Shown here: positions 1 through 6,235 of the stretch, in pieces
Numbering within the stretch: position 1 is the stretch's first letter
Layout: the number at the start of each line of letters is the position of its first letter
NCBI GenBank assembly: GCA_002391465.1
Contig: DGFC01000076.1
Coordinates: forward strand, 6,382 to 12,616
Direction: 5' to 3'
Length of the DNA: 6,235 nt
Source: Firmicutes bacterium UBA3910
Lineage (GTDB): Bacteria > Bacillota > Limnochordia > Darwinibacteriales > Darwinibacteriaceae
Program-made: the position numbers and the translations under genes
The notes under the pieces: generated by a model
The model's input: only the letters and a program-made list of their open reading frames with translations
Databases searched by the model: none
Told to the model about the DNA's origin: nothing

Positions 1-207
1 CTTCTAGGGGGAGCACCCTATCCGGTGGGAGCTGAGTCGAGGTATGAAGTGGCGGCCATGTTTTACAGGGTTTCAGGCACTTTCCTGGCCCAAGACCCCA
101 AATTGGCAGACTACATGATCAGGATTAATCCCATGCGGGCAGGGGCAGATACTGTCCTCAGGGTACTGCAGGAAGCAGTGGACAAGGCAGATGTACGGGG
201 TGGTTAA
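1..207 (+). CDS. yhfS: YhfS-type PLP-dependent aminotransferase, C-terminal end only (5' truncated by window edge)
   Basis: The frame is open from the first base of the window to a TAA at 205-207, giving about 68 residues; the in-frame ATG at 25 is internal and not a start. The segment carries the small C-terminal domain of a fold-type I PLP enzyme (aminotransferase/cysteine-desulfurase-like superfamily). The pattern PYPVGAESRYE, then FYRVSGTF, then RINPMRAGADTVLRVL closely resembles what I remember of the E. coli YhfS C-terminus (PYPVGAES.YE, FYR.SGTF, RINP.R.G..TVLR.L). The catalytic lysine and most of the PLP site lie upstream and cannot be checked. The stop codon directly abuts the ATG of the next gene, so the two are surely co-transcribed and probably translationally coupled. 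Reaction and substrate are unknown for this family. Family assignment is strong because of the neighbouring yhfX and yhfW; function is not established. Confidence 0.82.
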   Translation, partial: LLGGAPYPVGAESRYEVAAMFYRVSGTFLAQDPKLADYMIRINPMRAGADTVLRVLQEAVDKADVRGG

Positions 208-1389
208 ATGTTTTTAGACGCAACAATAAAACGGAACAGGGCACTGATTGAGGCCGCCATTGAGCTACACCACAGGGGTAAGATCGGCCCCAATACCTAT
301 GTGTTAGACGTGGACCGAATTACAGCCAACGCAGTTCTGCTCAAGGAAGAAGCAGATCGTTTAGGCCTTAAGCTTTATATGATGACAAAACAAATCGGCC
401 GCAATCCCCATGTAGCCCAGCGCATTGCCGCAACCGGCATCGAGCAGGCGGTGGCAGTGGACCCATGGGAGGCTTTAACGCTGGCCCGCGCCGGCATTAG
501 ACTTGGTAATGTGGGTCATCTCGTCCAGATTCCCTCTAGTATGATTACTGAGATTCTTTCGTATCAACCGGAAGTGATCACCGTTTTTTCGGTGGAAAAA
601 GCAAAGGAAATATCGCTCGAGGCAGAAAAGCAGGGTAGGGTGCAGGATCTACTATTGAGGGTAGTAGGCGAAGGTGACCTGATTTACCCCGGCCAAACGG
701 GTGGTTTTAGCTTAGAGAGACTTGTAGTATCGGCCAGGGAGATTATGGCGCTGACAGGTGTCCGTATCGCGGGGGTTACCGTCTTTCCCTGCTTTTTGTA
801 CAACAACGACTCAGGTGCGGTGGAGGCCACGTCTAATGCCCAAACGCTCATACGGGGGGCTCAGCTCCTGCGTGATGAATTGGGTCTAGAACTAAGCCAA
901 ATCAACGCCCCAAGTGCAAACTCAGTCGCTTCCCTGGCCCATGTGCGTGAACTGGGTGGTACCCACGCGGAGCCGGGGCACGCCTTTACAGGCACAACGC
1001 CCTTGAATGCCAACGGCAGCCAGCCTGAAACACCTGCCCTGGTCTACGTTAGTGAAGTATCCCATCTCTACGATGGTAAGGCGTACACCTACGGCGGAGG
1101 CTTTTACCCCCGGGGCCATGTGCAGAAGGCCATGGTGGGCACCAACTGGGATGGGGCGGTGGAGAACATTTTGCCGGCTGCTCCCCGTTCGGCGGAAAAC
1201 ATCGATTATTACGGTGAACTCCTCCTTAACGGCAGTCCAGTAAAGGTGGGGGATACGGTAGTCTACGCCTTTAGGACCCAGATCTTTGTTACCCGTTCAG
1301 AAGTGGCGGTTGTGGAGGGCATCAGTACGGGAGAACCTCATCTAGTCGGGATTTACGACAGCTGGGGCAACTTAATACGCAATGGGTGA
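208..1389 (+). CDS. yhfX: YhfX-type PLP-binding enzyme, alanine racemase N-terminal-like fold
   Basis: A 393-residue protein, close to the roughly 390 residues of E. coli YhfX. It looks like a fold-type III PLP enzyme (alanine racemase/D-amino acid aldolase superfamily). The N-terminal barrel begins with YVLDVDRITANA (31-42). The expected Schiff-base lysine is K61 in MMTKQIGRNP (58-67), at the end of the second beta strand where alanine racemases carry theirs. Later family-like blocks are QINAPSANS (231-239) and GGTHAEPGHAFTGTTPLNA (250-268), the latter likely contributing to phosphate/PLP or substrate binding. Residues 340 onward form the small C-terminal beta domain (NGSPVKVGDTVVYAFRTQ). 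There is no signal peptide, so it is cytoplasmic. The ATG at 208 directly follows the yhfS stop and is served by GGGGTGG at 197-203. The 3' end reaches 1389, just before the yhfW start. Amino-acid racemase, decarboxylase and aldolase activities are all possible for the fold; the real substrate is unknown. Nothing looks broken. Confidence 0.88.
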   Translation: MFLDATIKRNRALIEAAIELHHRGKIGPNTYVLDVDRITANAVLLKEEADRLGLKLYMMTKQIGRNPHVAQRIAATGIEQAVAVDPWEALTLARAGIRLGNVGHLVQIPSSMITEILSYQPEVITVFSVEKAKEISLEAEKQGRVQDLLLRVVGEGDLIYPGQTGGFSLERLVVSAREIMALTGVRIAGVTVFPCFLYNNDSGAVEATSNAQTLIRGAQLLRDELGLELSQINAPSANSVASLAHVRELGGTHAEPGHAFTGTTPLNANGSQPETPALVYVSEVSHLYDGKAYTYGGGFYPRGHVQKAMVGTNWDGAVENILPAAPRSAENIDYYGELLLNGSPVKVGDTVVYAFRTQIFVTRSEVAVVEGISTGEPHLVGIYDSWGNLIRNG

Positions 1390-1390
1390 T
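1384..1390 (+). promoter_or_regulatory. Ribosome binding site deciding the yhfW start
   Basis: GGGTGAT contains GGTGAT, the 3' half of the extended Shine-Dalgarno consensus that pairs with AUCACC at the 16S rRNA end. It ends three bases before the ATG at 1394, the spacing expected for this half of the site. The alternative ATG at 1382 has only a GGGG about 14 bases upstream, and would place four extra residues before the conserved KRVILVIID start. The site overlaps the yhfX stop codon (TGA, 1387-1389), so termination and re-initiation are probably coupled. Confidence 0.5.
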
Positions 1391-1393
1391 GCA

Positions 1394-2596
1394 ATGAAAA
1401 GAGTTATTTTAGTGATTATAGACAGCCTAGGTGTCGGAGCCATGGACGACGTGGCGGAAGTCAGGTCCCAGGATATGGGGGCCAACACATTTAAGCACAT
1501 TTTGGATCAGGCAGAACGTTTGGAAATCCCCAATTTGGAGAGGCTCGGGATCAATCAGATCCTAATGCATCCCCGTTTGTCCGGTGATAAGCAGCTGGGT
1601 GCAGTGGGTGTTTTGAACTTGGCCCACGCCGGTGCGGACAGTTATATGGGTCACCAGGAAATTATGGGTACCAAGCCCAAAAAGCCCCTGCTTAAGCCCT
1701 TCAGCTACTTCCGGGATGAGGTAATCACGGAGCTGACCAGGGCGGGGCACCGGGTCAGTTTTCCCGAACCGGACAAGCCATACATTTTGGTTGATGATCG
1801 CGTTGTGGTAGCGGATAACATTGAAACGGACTACGGCCAGATTTACAACGTCAGTGCTCCCCTCGATGAGATCGACTTTGAAGAGGTATTGGCCATCGCC
1901 CGCATTGTCCGGGCGGTGGTGAAGGTAAACAGGGTGATCGCCCTAGGGGGTAGGGGAGTAAGCCGGGAACAACTCCTTGGCAGTATAGAAACCCGGGCAG
2001 ATGGCTTAACTGGCGTCAATTCGCCCAAGTCCGGTGTGTATAAGAAAGGTTATGTGAGCAGACATCTGGGCTATGGTGTGGATCCCCAGAGCCAGATCAG
2101 TTCCATTCTAGCCCGCAGGCTTTACACCGTAACGCTGGTTGGCAAGATGCAGGATGTGATTGAATGCGAAGGTGCGGTGAAAATCCCTGCGGTGGAAACG
2201 ACACAGGTGATGGAAGAGATCTACTGCTCCCTAGATAGGTTCATGACCGGGCTTGTGGCAGGAACGGTACAGGAAACGGATTTGGCCGGCCATGCCCAAA
2301 ACGTCGATACCTACGCCGAAAAACTTATGATCGTCGATGAGTATCTTGGGAAGATAATGGAGGCTATGCTGCCGGGTGATCTGCTTTTAGTATCTGCGGA
2401 CCACGGTAATGATCCCACCATCGGTTTCAGCCAGCACACCCGGGAAAAGACGTTTGTCTTGGCCTACGGCCAGGGCATTCGGTCCACTGAGATTGGAGAG
2501 AGGGAGACCCTTTCCGACTTGGCTGCCACCATTGCAGATTACTTTGCTGTGGAGGAGCCGGAAAACGGCACAAGTTTTCTCCATTTGATCACTTAG
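1394..2596 (+). CDS. yhfW: YhfW-type phosphopentomutase-like metalloenzyme (alkaline phosphatase superfamily)
   Basis: A 400-residue protein, the usual length for YhfW and for phosphopentomutase DeoB. Counting from the ATG at 1394, the two-metal site of the DeoB family is complete: D10 (VIIDSLGVG), a D82-S83 pair in ADSYMGHQEIMG, D296 and H300 in TDLAGHAQ, D336-H337 in SADHGND, and H348 in SQHTRE. S83 sits where DeoB has its phosphorylated threonine, so a phospho-serine intermediate is expected. Residues about 100-215 correspond to the DeoB cap domain that selects the sugar substrate; they do not read like canonical DeoB. The enzyme is cytoplasmic and likely needs Mn or another divalent metal. 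True DeoB interconverts ribose 1- and 5-phosphate. YhfW's substrate is not established, but a sugar-phosphate mutase role would fit the PsuG product ribose 5-phosphate made next door. An in-frame ATG at 1382 is a possible alternative start adding MGDA. Confidence 0.87.
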   Translation: MKRVILVIIDSLGVGAMDDVAEVRSQDMGANTFKHILDQAERLEIPNLERLGINQILMHPRLSGDKQLGAVGVLNLAHAGADSYMGHQEIMGTKPKKPLLKPFSYFRDEVITELTRAGHRVSFPEPDKPYILVDDRVVVADNIETDYGQIYNVSAPLDEIDFEEVLAIARIVRAVVKVNRVIALGGRGVSREQLLGSIETRADGLTGVNSPKSGVYKKGYVSRHLGYGVDPQSQISSILARRLYTVTLVGKMQDVIECEGAVKIPAVETTQVMEEIYCSLDRFMTGLVAGTVQETDLAGHAQNVDTYAEKLMIVDEYLGKIMEAMLPGDLLLVSADHGNDPTIGFSQHTREKTFVLAYGQGIRSTEIGERETLSDLAATIADYFAVEEPENGTSFLHLIT

Positions 2597-2628
2597 TTCA
2601 AGGAACTCCCAGATCTATGACGAATCAG

Positions 2629-2646
2629 AAAAGAACGGATTCTTTT
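2629..2646 (+). other. Small AU-rich hairpin just before the psuG ribosome binding site
   Basis: AAAAGAA (2629-2635) pairs with TTCTTTT (2640-2646) around a four-base CGGA loop, giving a perfect seven-base-pair stem. It ends one base before the psuG Shine-Dalgarno at 2647. The stem is weak because it is A/T-rich and is not a terminator. It may shape access to the site or be chance. The surrounding 2597-2661 gap is the longest in the operon; it holds no other gene that I can support. Confidence 0.25.
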
Positions 2647-2654
2647 GAGGAGGG
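2647..2654 (+). promoter_or_regulatory. Strong ribosome binding site deciding the psuG start
   Basis: GAGGAGGG lies seven bases upstream of the ATG at 2662, an almost ideal Shine-Dalgarno and spacing. It argues against the in-frame ATG at 2617, which would add 15 residues unlike the family N-terminus and has only a poor AAGGAA about 11 bases upstream. Confidence 0.8.
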
Positions 2655-2661
2655 CTGCGAT

Positions 2662-3591
2662 ATGCTGCAGACAAATTGGGTGGTAAGATCGGCAGAAGTT
2701 GAAGAAACTCTGGCGGCCGGAGGTCCGGTGGTGGCATTAGAATCTACCATCATTGCCCACGGTATGCCTTATCCGAAAAACGTGGAAACTGCCTTAGCTG
2801 TTGAACAGGTTGTTAGGGACAACGGTGCCATTCCAGCTACCATCGCCATAATCAACGGAAAAATGCGGGCCGGCTTATCGGTCGATGAAATTGAACTGCT
2901 CGGTAAGGAAGGGGCAGCGGTGCCGAAAGCCAGCAGGCGAGATCTAGCAGTTTTAGCTGCCCGGGGTTCCATGGGTGCCACAACTGTGGCAGGAACAATG
3001 GCAGTTGCTAACCTAGCAGGCATTTCGGTGTTCTGCACCGGAGGGATTGGTGGTGTCCACCGCGGTGCAACCGAAACGATGGACATTTCCGCTGACTTAG
3101 AAGAACTGGCCAGGACACCGGTTATGGTTGTCTGTGCCGGGGCCAAGTCTATTCTCGACCTTGGCTTGACCCTTGAATACTTGGAGACACAAGGCGTGCC
3201 CGTCTTGGGTTACAAAACGGATGAGCTCCCGGCCTTTTACACCATCAGCAGCGGCTTTGGCGTTGACTACCGGGTGGATGACCCGGCAGAGATCGCCCGG
3301 ATTTTCAAGGCCCAGCTGGAACTTGGTAGTCGCCAGGGTATGGTAGTTGGTAATCCCATTCCCGAAGAGTTTGCCATGGACAGGGATTACATCGATGCTA
3401 AAATCAACGAAGCTCTAGCGGAAGCAGACAGGCTGGGGATTAAAGGTAAGGATACAACACCCTTCCTGCTTGATGCAATCCAAAAGGCAACGGCAGGTAA
3501 GAGCCTGGAAGCCAATATTCAGCTCGTTTTAAACAACGCTGCCCTTGCCGCCCAGATTGCGGTAGAATACAGCAAACTGGGCCCGATTTAG
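2662..3591 (+). CDS. psuG: Pseudouridine-5'-phosphate glycosidase
   Basis: A 309-residue protein, against about 312 for E. coli PsuG. PsuG cleaves the C-C glycosidic bond of pseudouridine 5'-phosphate, giving uracil and ribose 5-phosphate; it is a Mn-dependent cytoplasmic homotrimer. Key residues all appear with a constant four-residue offset from the E. coli numbering as I remember it: E27 in VALESTIIAHGMPYP (general acid/base, E31), K89 in VPKAS (K93), D145 in DISADL (metal ligand, D149) and K162 in CAGAKSILDLG (the Schiff-base lysine, K166). Other signatures are GATTVAGTM (105-113), FCTGGIGGVHRGA (124-136) and GNPIPEE (230-236). The start at 2662 is chosen for its GAGGAGGG site; an in-frame ATG at 2617 is less likely. 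The following kinase starts ten bases after the stop. The gene appears intact, and this is the most secure functional call in the window. Confidence 0.95.
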   Translation: MLQTNWVVRSAEVEETLAAGGPVVALESTIIAHGMPYPKNVETALAVEQVVRDNGAIPATIAIINGKMRAGLSVDEIELLGKEGAAVPKASRRDLAVLAARGSMGATTVAGTMAVANLAGISVFCTGGIGGVHRGATETMDISADLEELARTPVMVVCAGAKSILDLGLTLEYLETQGVPVLGYKTDELPAFYTISSGFGVDYRVDDPAEIARIFKAQLELGSRQGMVVGNPIPEEFAMDRDYIDAKINEALAEADRLGIKGKDTTPFLLDAIQKATAGKSLEANIQLVLNNAALAAQIAVEYSKLGPI

Positions 3592-3597
3592 GGGGAG
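3591..3597 (+). promoter_or_regulatory. Ribosome binding site for the TTG-started kinase
   Basis: GGGGGAG overlaps the last base of the psuG stop codon and lies four bases before the TTG at 3602. No in-frame ATG occurs until residue 99, well inside the kinase fold, so this site and the TTG are the only credible start. Confidence 0.65.
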
Positions 3598-3601
3598 CAC
3601 A

Positions 3602-4513
3602 TTGACTACTCCAGGTAAGGTATTTATCATCGGCGACCTGCTTCTCGATCATCAGTATTGGCTTGACCGCTTCCCCCAACCGGGGGAAGAGGCCGCTATC
3701 TTGGAATCTATCCGGAACACCGGCGGTTCCGCGGCCAATACGGCAATAGCTTTGGCCTATCAGGGTGTCCCCTGCCTGTTTTGCGGCAGGATCGGCAGAG
3801 ATGCCGCGGGGGAAGAGATTAGGGAGCAGTTAGAGTCCTTTCAGATTGATACCAGCTGCATTCAGTACGGCAGCGCCACCGGGTACACCATAACCATGAT
3901 CGATGCCAGCGCGGAGCGTACCATGTTCTCCTACCGAGGGGCTTCTGCTGAAACGCCTGAGTTAACAGAAGAGGTGATTAACGGCCTGCGCGAGGCAAAA
4001 CTGCTCTTTCTCTCAGGCTATTTCCTCCTAGACCCGGGTCAAGCGGACTTCGTCCTTAAGGCGGTGGAGATCGTGAAAAGGGCGGGCGGTATTGTGGCCT
4101 GGGATCCATCGCCACTGGTGCATGCGGTGGATAAGGCTGTGTTGACCAAGCTGCTGGCGGAAGCGGACTTCACCTTTCCCAACCGATTGGAACTGAAACT
4201 ACTGACCGGTGAGGAGTCTGTGGAAGAAGGCCTTGCCGTGCTGCGAGAGAGGACAAGGAACATTGTGCTGAAGCTGGGTGGTAAAGGCTCCCTGCTTACG
4301 GCTAAAACGGAGGACGGCGCAGTGGAACACTTTGCCCCGGCACCCAAGGTGGATGTTGTGGATACCACAGGGGCAGGGGATGTGTTTAACGCAGGCTTTT
4401 TGGCCGCTTACCTAAAGGGCGGCAGTCCCCAGGAGTGGCTTGCCCAAGGCAATGCCCTGGCTGCGGAGGCCATAACCAAAAAAGGTGCAGTTACGCTGTT
4501 TGTAAAGGGATAG
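3602..4513 (+). CDS. PfkB-family carbohydrate/nucleoside kinase, candidate pseudouridine kinase
   Basis: A 303-residue ribokinase-fold kinase starting with TTG. N-terminal strand and substrate aspartate appear in VFIIGDLLLD (7-16). The first PfkB signature region is GGSAANTAIALAYQG (41-55) followed by CGRIGRDAAGEEI (61-73). The second PfkB signature, DTTGAGDVFNAGF (254-266), forms the anion hole, with D260 as the catalytic base. FPNRLELKLLTG (192-203) and VLKLGGKGS (222-230) are typical C-terminal-lobe blocks. It should use ATP to phosphorylate a sugar or nucleoside 5'-hydroxyl in the cytoplasm. Its place ten bases after psuG makes pseudouridine the obvious substrate, feeding PsuG. However, the GGVGRN-type motif I associate with known PsuK proteins is replaced by GGSAAN, so ribose or another sugar is also possible; I therefore give no symbol. 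It is the last gene of the operon, followed by a strong terminator. Confidence 0.85.
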   Translation: MTTPGKVFIIGDLLLDHQYWLDRFPQPGEEAAILESIRNTGGSAANTAIALAYQGVPCLFCGRIGRDAAGEEIREQLESFQIDTSCIQYGSATGYTITMIDASAERTMFSYRGASAETPELTEEVINGLREAKLLFLSGYFLLDPGQADFVLKAVEIVKRAGGIVAWDPSPLVHAVDKAVLTKLLAEADFTFPNRLELKLLTGEESVEEGLAVLRERTRNIVLKLGGKGSLLTAKTEDGAVEHFAPAPKVDVVDTTGAGDVFNAGFLAAYLKGGSPQEWLAQGNALAAEAITKKGAVTLFVKG

Positions 4514-4531
4514 GCGACTCCAATTTGACAC

Positions 4532-4568
4532 AAAAACGCCCGGGCATTGCCCGGGCGTCTTCTTTTCT
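4532..4568. terminator. Bidirectional intrinsic terminator between convergent genes
   Basis: ACGCCCGGGC (4536-4545) and GCCCGGGCGT (4549-4558) form a perfect ten-base-pair G/C-rich stem around an ATT loop. On the plus strand it is followed by CTTCTTTTCT (4559-4568). On the minus strand the five A residues at 4532-4536 give a TTTTT tail. It can therefore stop both the psuG/kinase operon and the convergent minus-strand gene ending at 4598. The rest of the 84-base gap (4514-4597) shows nothing else. Confidence 0.92.
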
Positions 4569-4597
4569 AGACAAAATTGTTCTGCTCTGAACCCCGC

Positions 4598-6211
4598 CTA
4601 CATTAAATTCCAGAACATGGCGGTGTTGGCTGCGGTAATCATAGTGAAGAGAATGGCGTTCAAGAAAGCGGCCAACCAGACGTTACCCGTTTCCTCAAAC
4701 AGCTTACGGGCATACACCCCGGCAATGCCCAAGACGGGTACCAGGGCAATGAGGAGGATGCCGTTCAGCGTTTCGGTTGGGAAACCGGCCACTCCCGTTA
4801 GGAACACTTTACCGTAGTGGTACAGCAGCCAGAGGATGAGACCGCCCGAGTTCAAGGCCACAGCGGCCAGGCAGCCCCATTTCTTCAATCCACGCGTATT
4901 GGCATTGACCGCAACTGCGTTGATCAGGTAGAACACGAAGAAATAGGGAAGATACCTGAGGGCGGTGCGGACATGTTCGAACTTAAAGGTGCGTACCGCT
5001 AATGTCCAGATCCTGAAGTCAACTCCAAAGAGAGCCTGCATCAGCCAGAGCACGATGTAGCCTGCCACAACTGCCACCAAAGCAGCTGCCAAGGCTGAGA
5101 CGATGACCATGGGCTCAAGCACCAGCCCATAAGCTTCCAAACGGGCCCCTTTTCCCTTTCTGTCTAGGTAGTAGACAATCACGTTGATTAGGGCGGCAAT
5201 TAACCCGCTGGCAACTGCCCAATAGGCAATCTGGTTAGTGGTGGGCTGGTTGTAGGTGCTGCCCAAAACCAGCAGGGAATTGGCTCTCAGGATCCAGATC
5301 ACCAAAAGGAGTGCGAAGAAGGCGATAGCACCGGCCTGCATCCAGATGGGGCTGTCCTCTCCTTGCTGCTCCTGGCGTTTGTAGAAGAGCCAAGCGATGC
5401 TGAGTACCGCCACCACAATTGTTCCCCAGAGGAGGGGCTTCATACCTGCCGCGGTCTTGTTGAACAGGGCAGGGAAGAAGATGGCGGGCAGCAGTGTGGC
5501 AAGGATGATTACCAGCCAAGAAATGATCTTCTCGTTTCTGGTTTTCCCTGCTGAAACCACCTGTGGCTGAGCCACTCTTGCCTTTTGGAAGAAGGGCAGG
5601 GTGAGCAGTATTCTGACTAGGGAGATGACAAAGAGGAAGAAGCCGATCAGGGCAAGGAAGTTAAAGCCTTCCTTCAGCCACCAGATTTGGTTGCTTGGGT
5701 TCAGGTTTACCTTAGTCTGGTTGGGAGATGTTACACCGGCAAAGGCGTTGGTGTAAAAATCGATCAGATGTGCTGTTGTCCGCTTGGAAAAGTGGTTCCA
5801 GGGATGAATCTCATTGGGTGTGTAAATGACGCGGCGGCCCAGCTCGGAAGCGCGCACTATCATGTCATTGATCATGACCGGGCCCGAATCAACGGTGTAG
5901 AACCTGCCTGCCTCGCCTGGAGTCGCGGTTGGTTCTAAGCCGAGGAAAGCCTTACCCGAGATGGTTGCGGGGAAGTCTTTGTAGACGACGGTGCCCACCA
6001 CAGCTTTTTCCGCTTCAGTTTTCTCCGCCGCAGACTTATTAAAGAAAAACTCATCGTAATGGGCTGCAATCATACCGACGGTACGGGAGCCGAATGCCGC
6101 CATGAACTGTTCCTGGGATGCTACCGCCGCGGCATAGGAAAAGTCCGAACCGACTGAAATACCGGTGTAGATCATCCGGTAGCCGTTTTGCAGCGTAGCG
6201 CTTTCATCCAT
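4598..6211 (-). CDS. Alpha/beta-hydrolase-type domain joined to about ten membrane segments; N-terminal part missing, probably interrupted
   Basis: The frame encodes 537 residues. Residues 1-160 resemble the C-terminal half of an esterase-like alpha/beta hydrolase: GSRTVGMIAAHYDEFFF (41-57) would hold the acid residue D53, and YTPNEIHPWNHFS (130-142) the catalytic histidine (H136 or H140). A nucleophile elbow (G-x-S-x-G) is absent, so it should lie further upstream. From about 175 on there are roughly ten hydrophobic segments: near 178-205, 228-250, 257-277, 289-310, 325-348, 364-392, 418-437, 444-465, 480-500 and 509-535. This suggests a multi-pass membrane protein of unknown function, perhaps acting on lipids or envelope substrates. 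The first ATG has no Shine-Dalgarno, and the frame continues upstream to the window edge (LSVLNAM) beyond a TAA at 6212-6214. A nonsense mutation, sequence error or true split gene are all possible. It is unlinked in function to the convergent operon as far as I can see. Confidence 0.75.
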   Translation of the reverse strand: MDESATLQNGYRMIYTGISVGSDFSYAAAVASQEQFMAAFGSRTVGMIAAHYDEFFFNKSAAEKTEAEKAVVGTVVYKDFPATISGKAFLGLEPTATPGEAGRFYTVDSGPVMINDMIVRASELGRRVIYTPNEIHPWNHFSKRTTAHLIDFYTNAFAGVTSPNQTKVNLNPSNQIWWLKEGFNFLALIGFFLFVISLVRILLTLPFFQKARVAQPQVVSAGKTRNEKIISWLVIILATLLPAIFFPALFNKTAAGMKPLLWGTIVVAVLSIAWLFYKRQEQQGEDSPIWMQAGAIAFFALLLVIWILRANSLLVLGSTYNQPTTNQIAYWAVASGLIAALINVIVYYLDRKGKGARLEAYGLVLEPMVIVSALAAALVAVVAGYIVLWLMQALFGVDFRIWTLAVRTFKFEHVRTALRYLPYFFVFYLINAVAVNANTRGLKKWGCLAAVALNSGGLILWLLYHYGKVFLTGVAGFPTETLNGILLIALVPVLGIAGVYARKLFEETGNVWLAAFLNAILFTMITAANTAMFWNLM

Positions 6212-6235
6212 TTACATGGCATTAAGGACGGACAA

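Noticed and set aside
5..16. TAGGGGGAGCAC occurs at 5-16 and again at 3589-3600
   Set aside because: The first copy lies within the yhfS coding frame (LLGGAP) and the second is the kinase ribosome binding site plus psuG stop; no extended similarity flanks them, so it looks like coincidence.
2617..2661. Upstream in-frame ATG giving PsuG 15 extra residues
   Set aside because: It has a poor ribosome binding site and the extra residues are unlike the family N-terminus, whereas the ATG at 2662 has an ideal GAGGAGGG site and gives the usual family length.
2769..3146. 125-residue minus-strand open frame inside psuG
   Set aside because: It lies opposite a well-supported gene, its composition is low-complexity (rich in A, P, S, T), and no start signal or family motif is visible; it is a shadow of psuG.
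4039..4368. 109-residue minus-strand open frame inside the kinase gene
   Set aside because: A serine/threonine-rich shadow of a clear PfkB gene on the other strand, with no recognisable domain.
1..4513. Riboswitch, internal promoter or CRISPR-like repeats within the operon
   Set aside because: Gaps between genes are at most 65 bases, and I saw no spaced direct repeats, convincing -35/-10 pair or structured leader.
5235..5938. Several short open frames (both strands) overlapping the membrane hydrolase gene
   Set aside because: They overlap the hydrophobic coding frame, contain no recognisable motifs and lack convincing ribosome binding sites.

Overview
The window looks like chromosomal DNA from a Gram-positive bacterium, probably a clostridia-like Bacillota lineage of moderate G+C. 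The grounds are strong purine-rich ribosome binding sites, a TTG start, tight co-directional gene packing and the protein family mix. This assignment is an inference of moderate confidence, since there is no rRNA or other lineage marker in the window.

Layout. Positions 1-4513 hold five tightly packed plus-strand genes, almost certainly one transcription unit: the 3' end of a YhfS-type aminotransferase (1-207), a YhfX-type PLP enzyme with an alanine-racemase-like fold (208-1389), a YhfW-type phosphopentomutase-like enzyme (1394-2596), pseudouridine-5'-phosphate glycosidase PsuG (2662-3591) and a PfkB-family sugar/nucleoside kinase (3602-4513). The promoter lies upstream of the window. A strong hairpin with U-rich tails on both strands (about 4532-4568) ends the operon. 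It also serves the convergent minus-strand gene at 4598-6211, an alpha/beta-hydrolase-type domain joined to about ten membrane segments. As it stands that gene lacks its N-terminal part: its reading frame continues upstream past an in-frame TAA and there is no ribosome binding site at the first ATG.

How the genes fit together. PsuG splits pseudouridine 5'-phosphate into uracil and ribose 5-phosphate, and the adjacent kinase could supply the phosphorylated nucleoside. YhfS, YhfX and YhfW are homologues of products of the E. coli yhf gene cluster, whose physiological role is, to my knowledge, not established. Their fusion into one transcription unit with psuG and a PfkB kinase is the most interesting point here. 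It suggests that the yhf enzymes (two PLP enzymes and a sugar-phosphate mutase-like enzyme) act on a nucleoside- or ribose-phosphate-linked compound, or that two salvage pathways are co-regulated. The kinase lacks the GGVGRN-type substrate motif I associate with known PsuK proteins, so its substrate is open.

There is no gene-free stretch longer than 300 bases. I see no tRNA, rRNA, CRISPR array, insertion sequence or attachment site.
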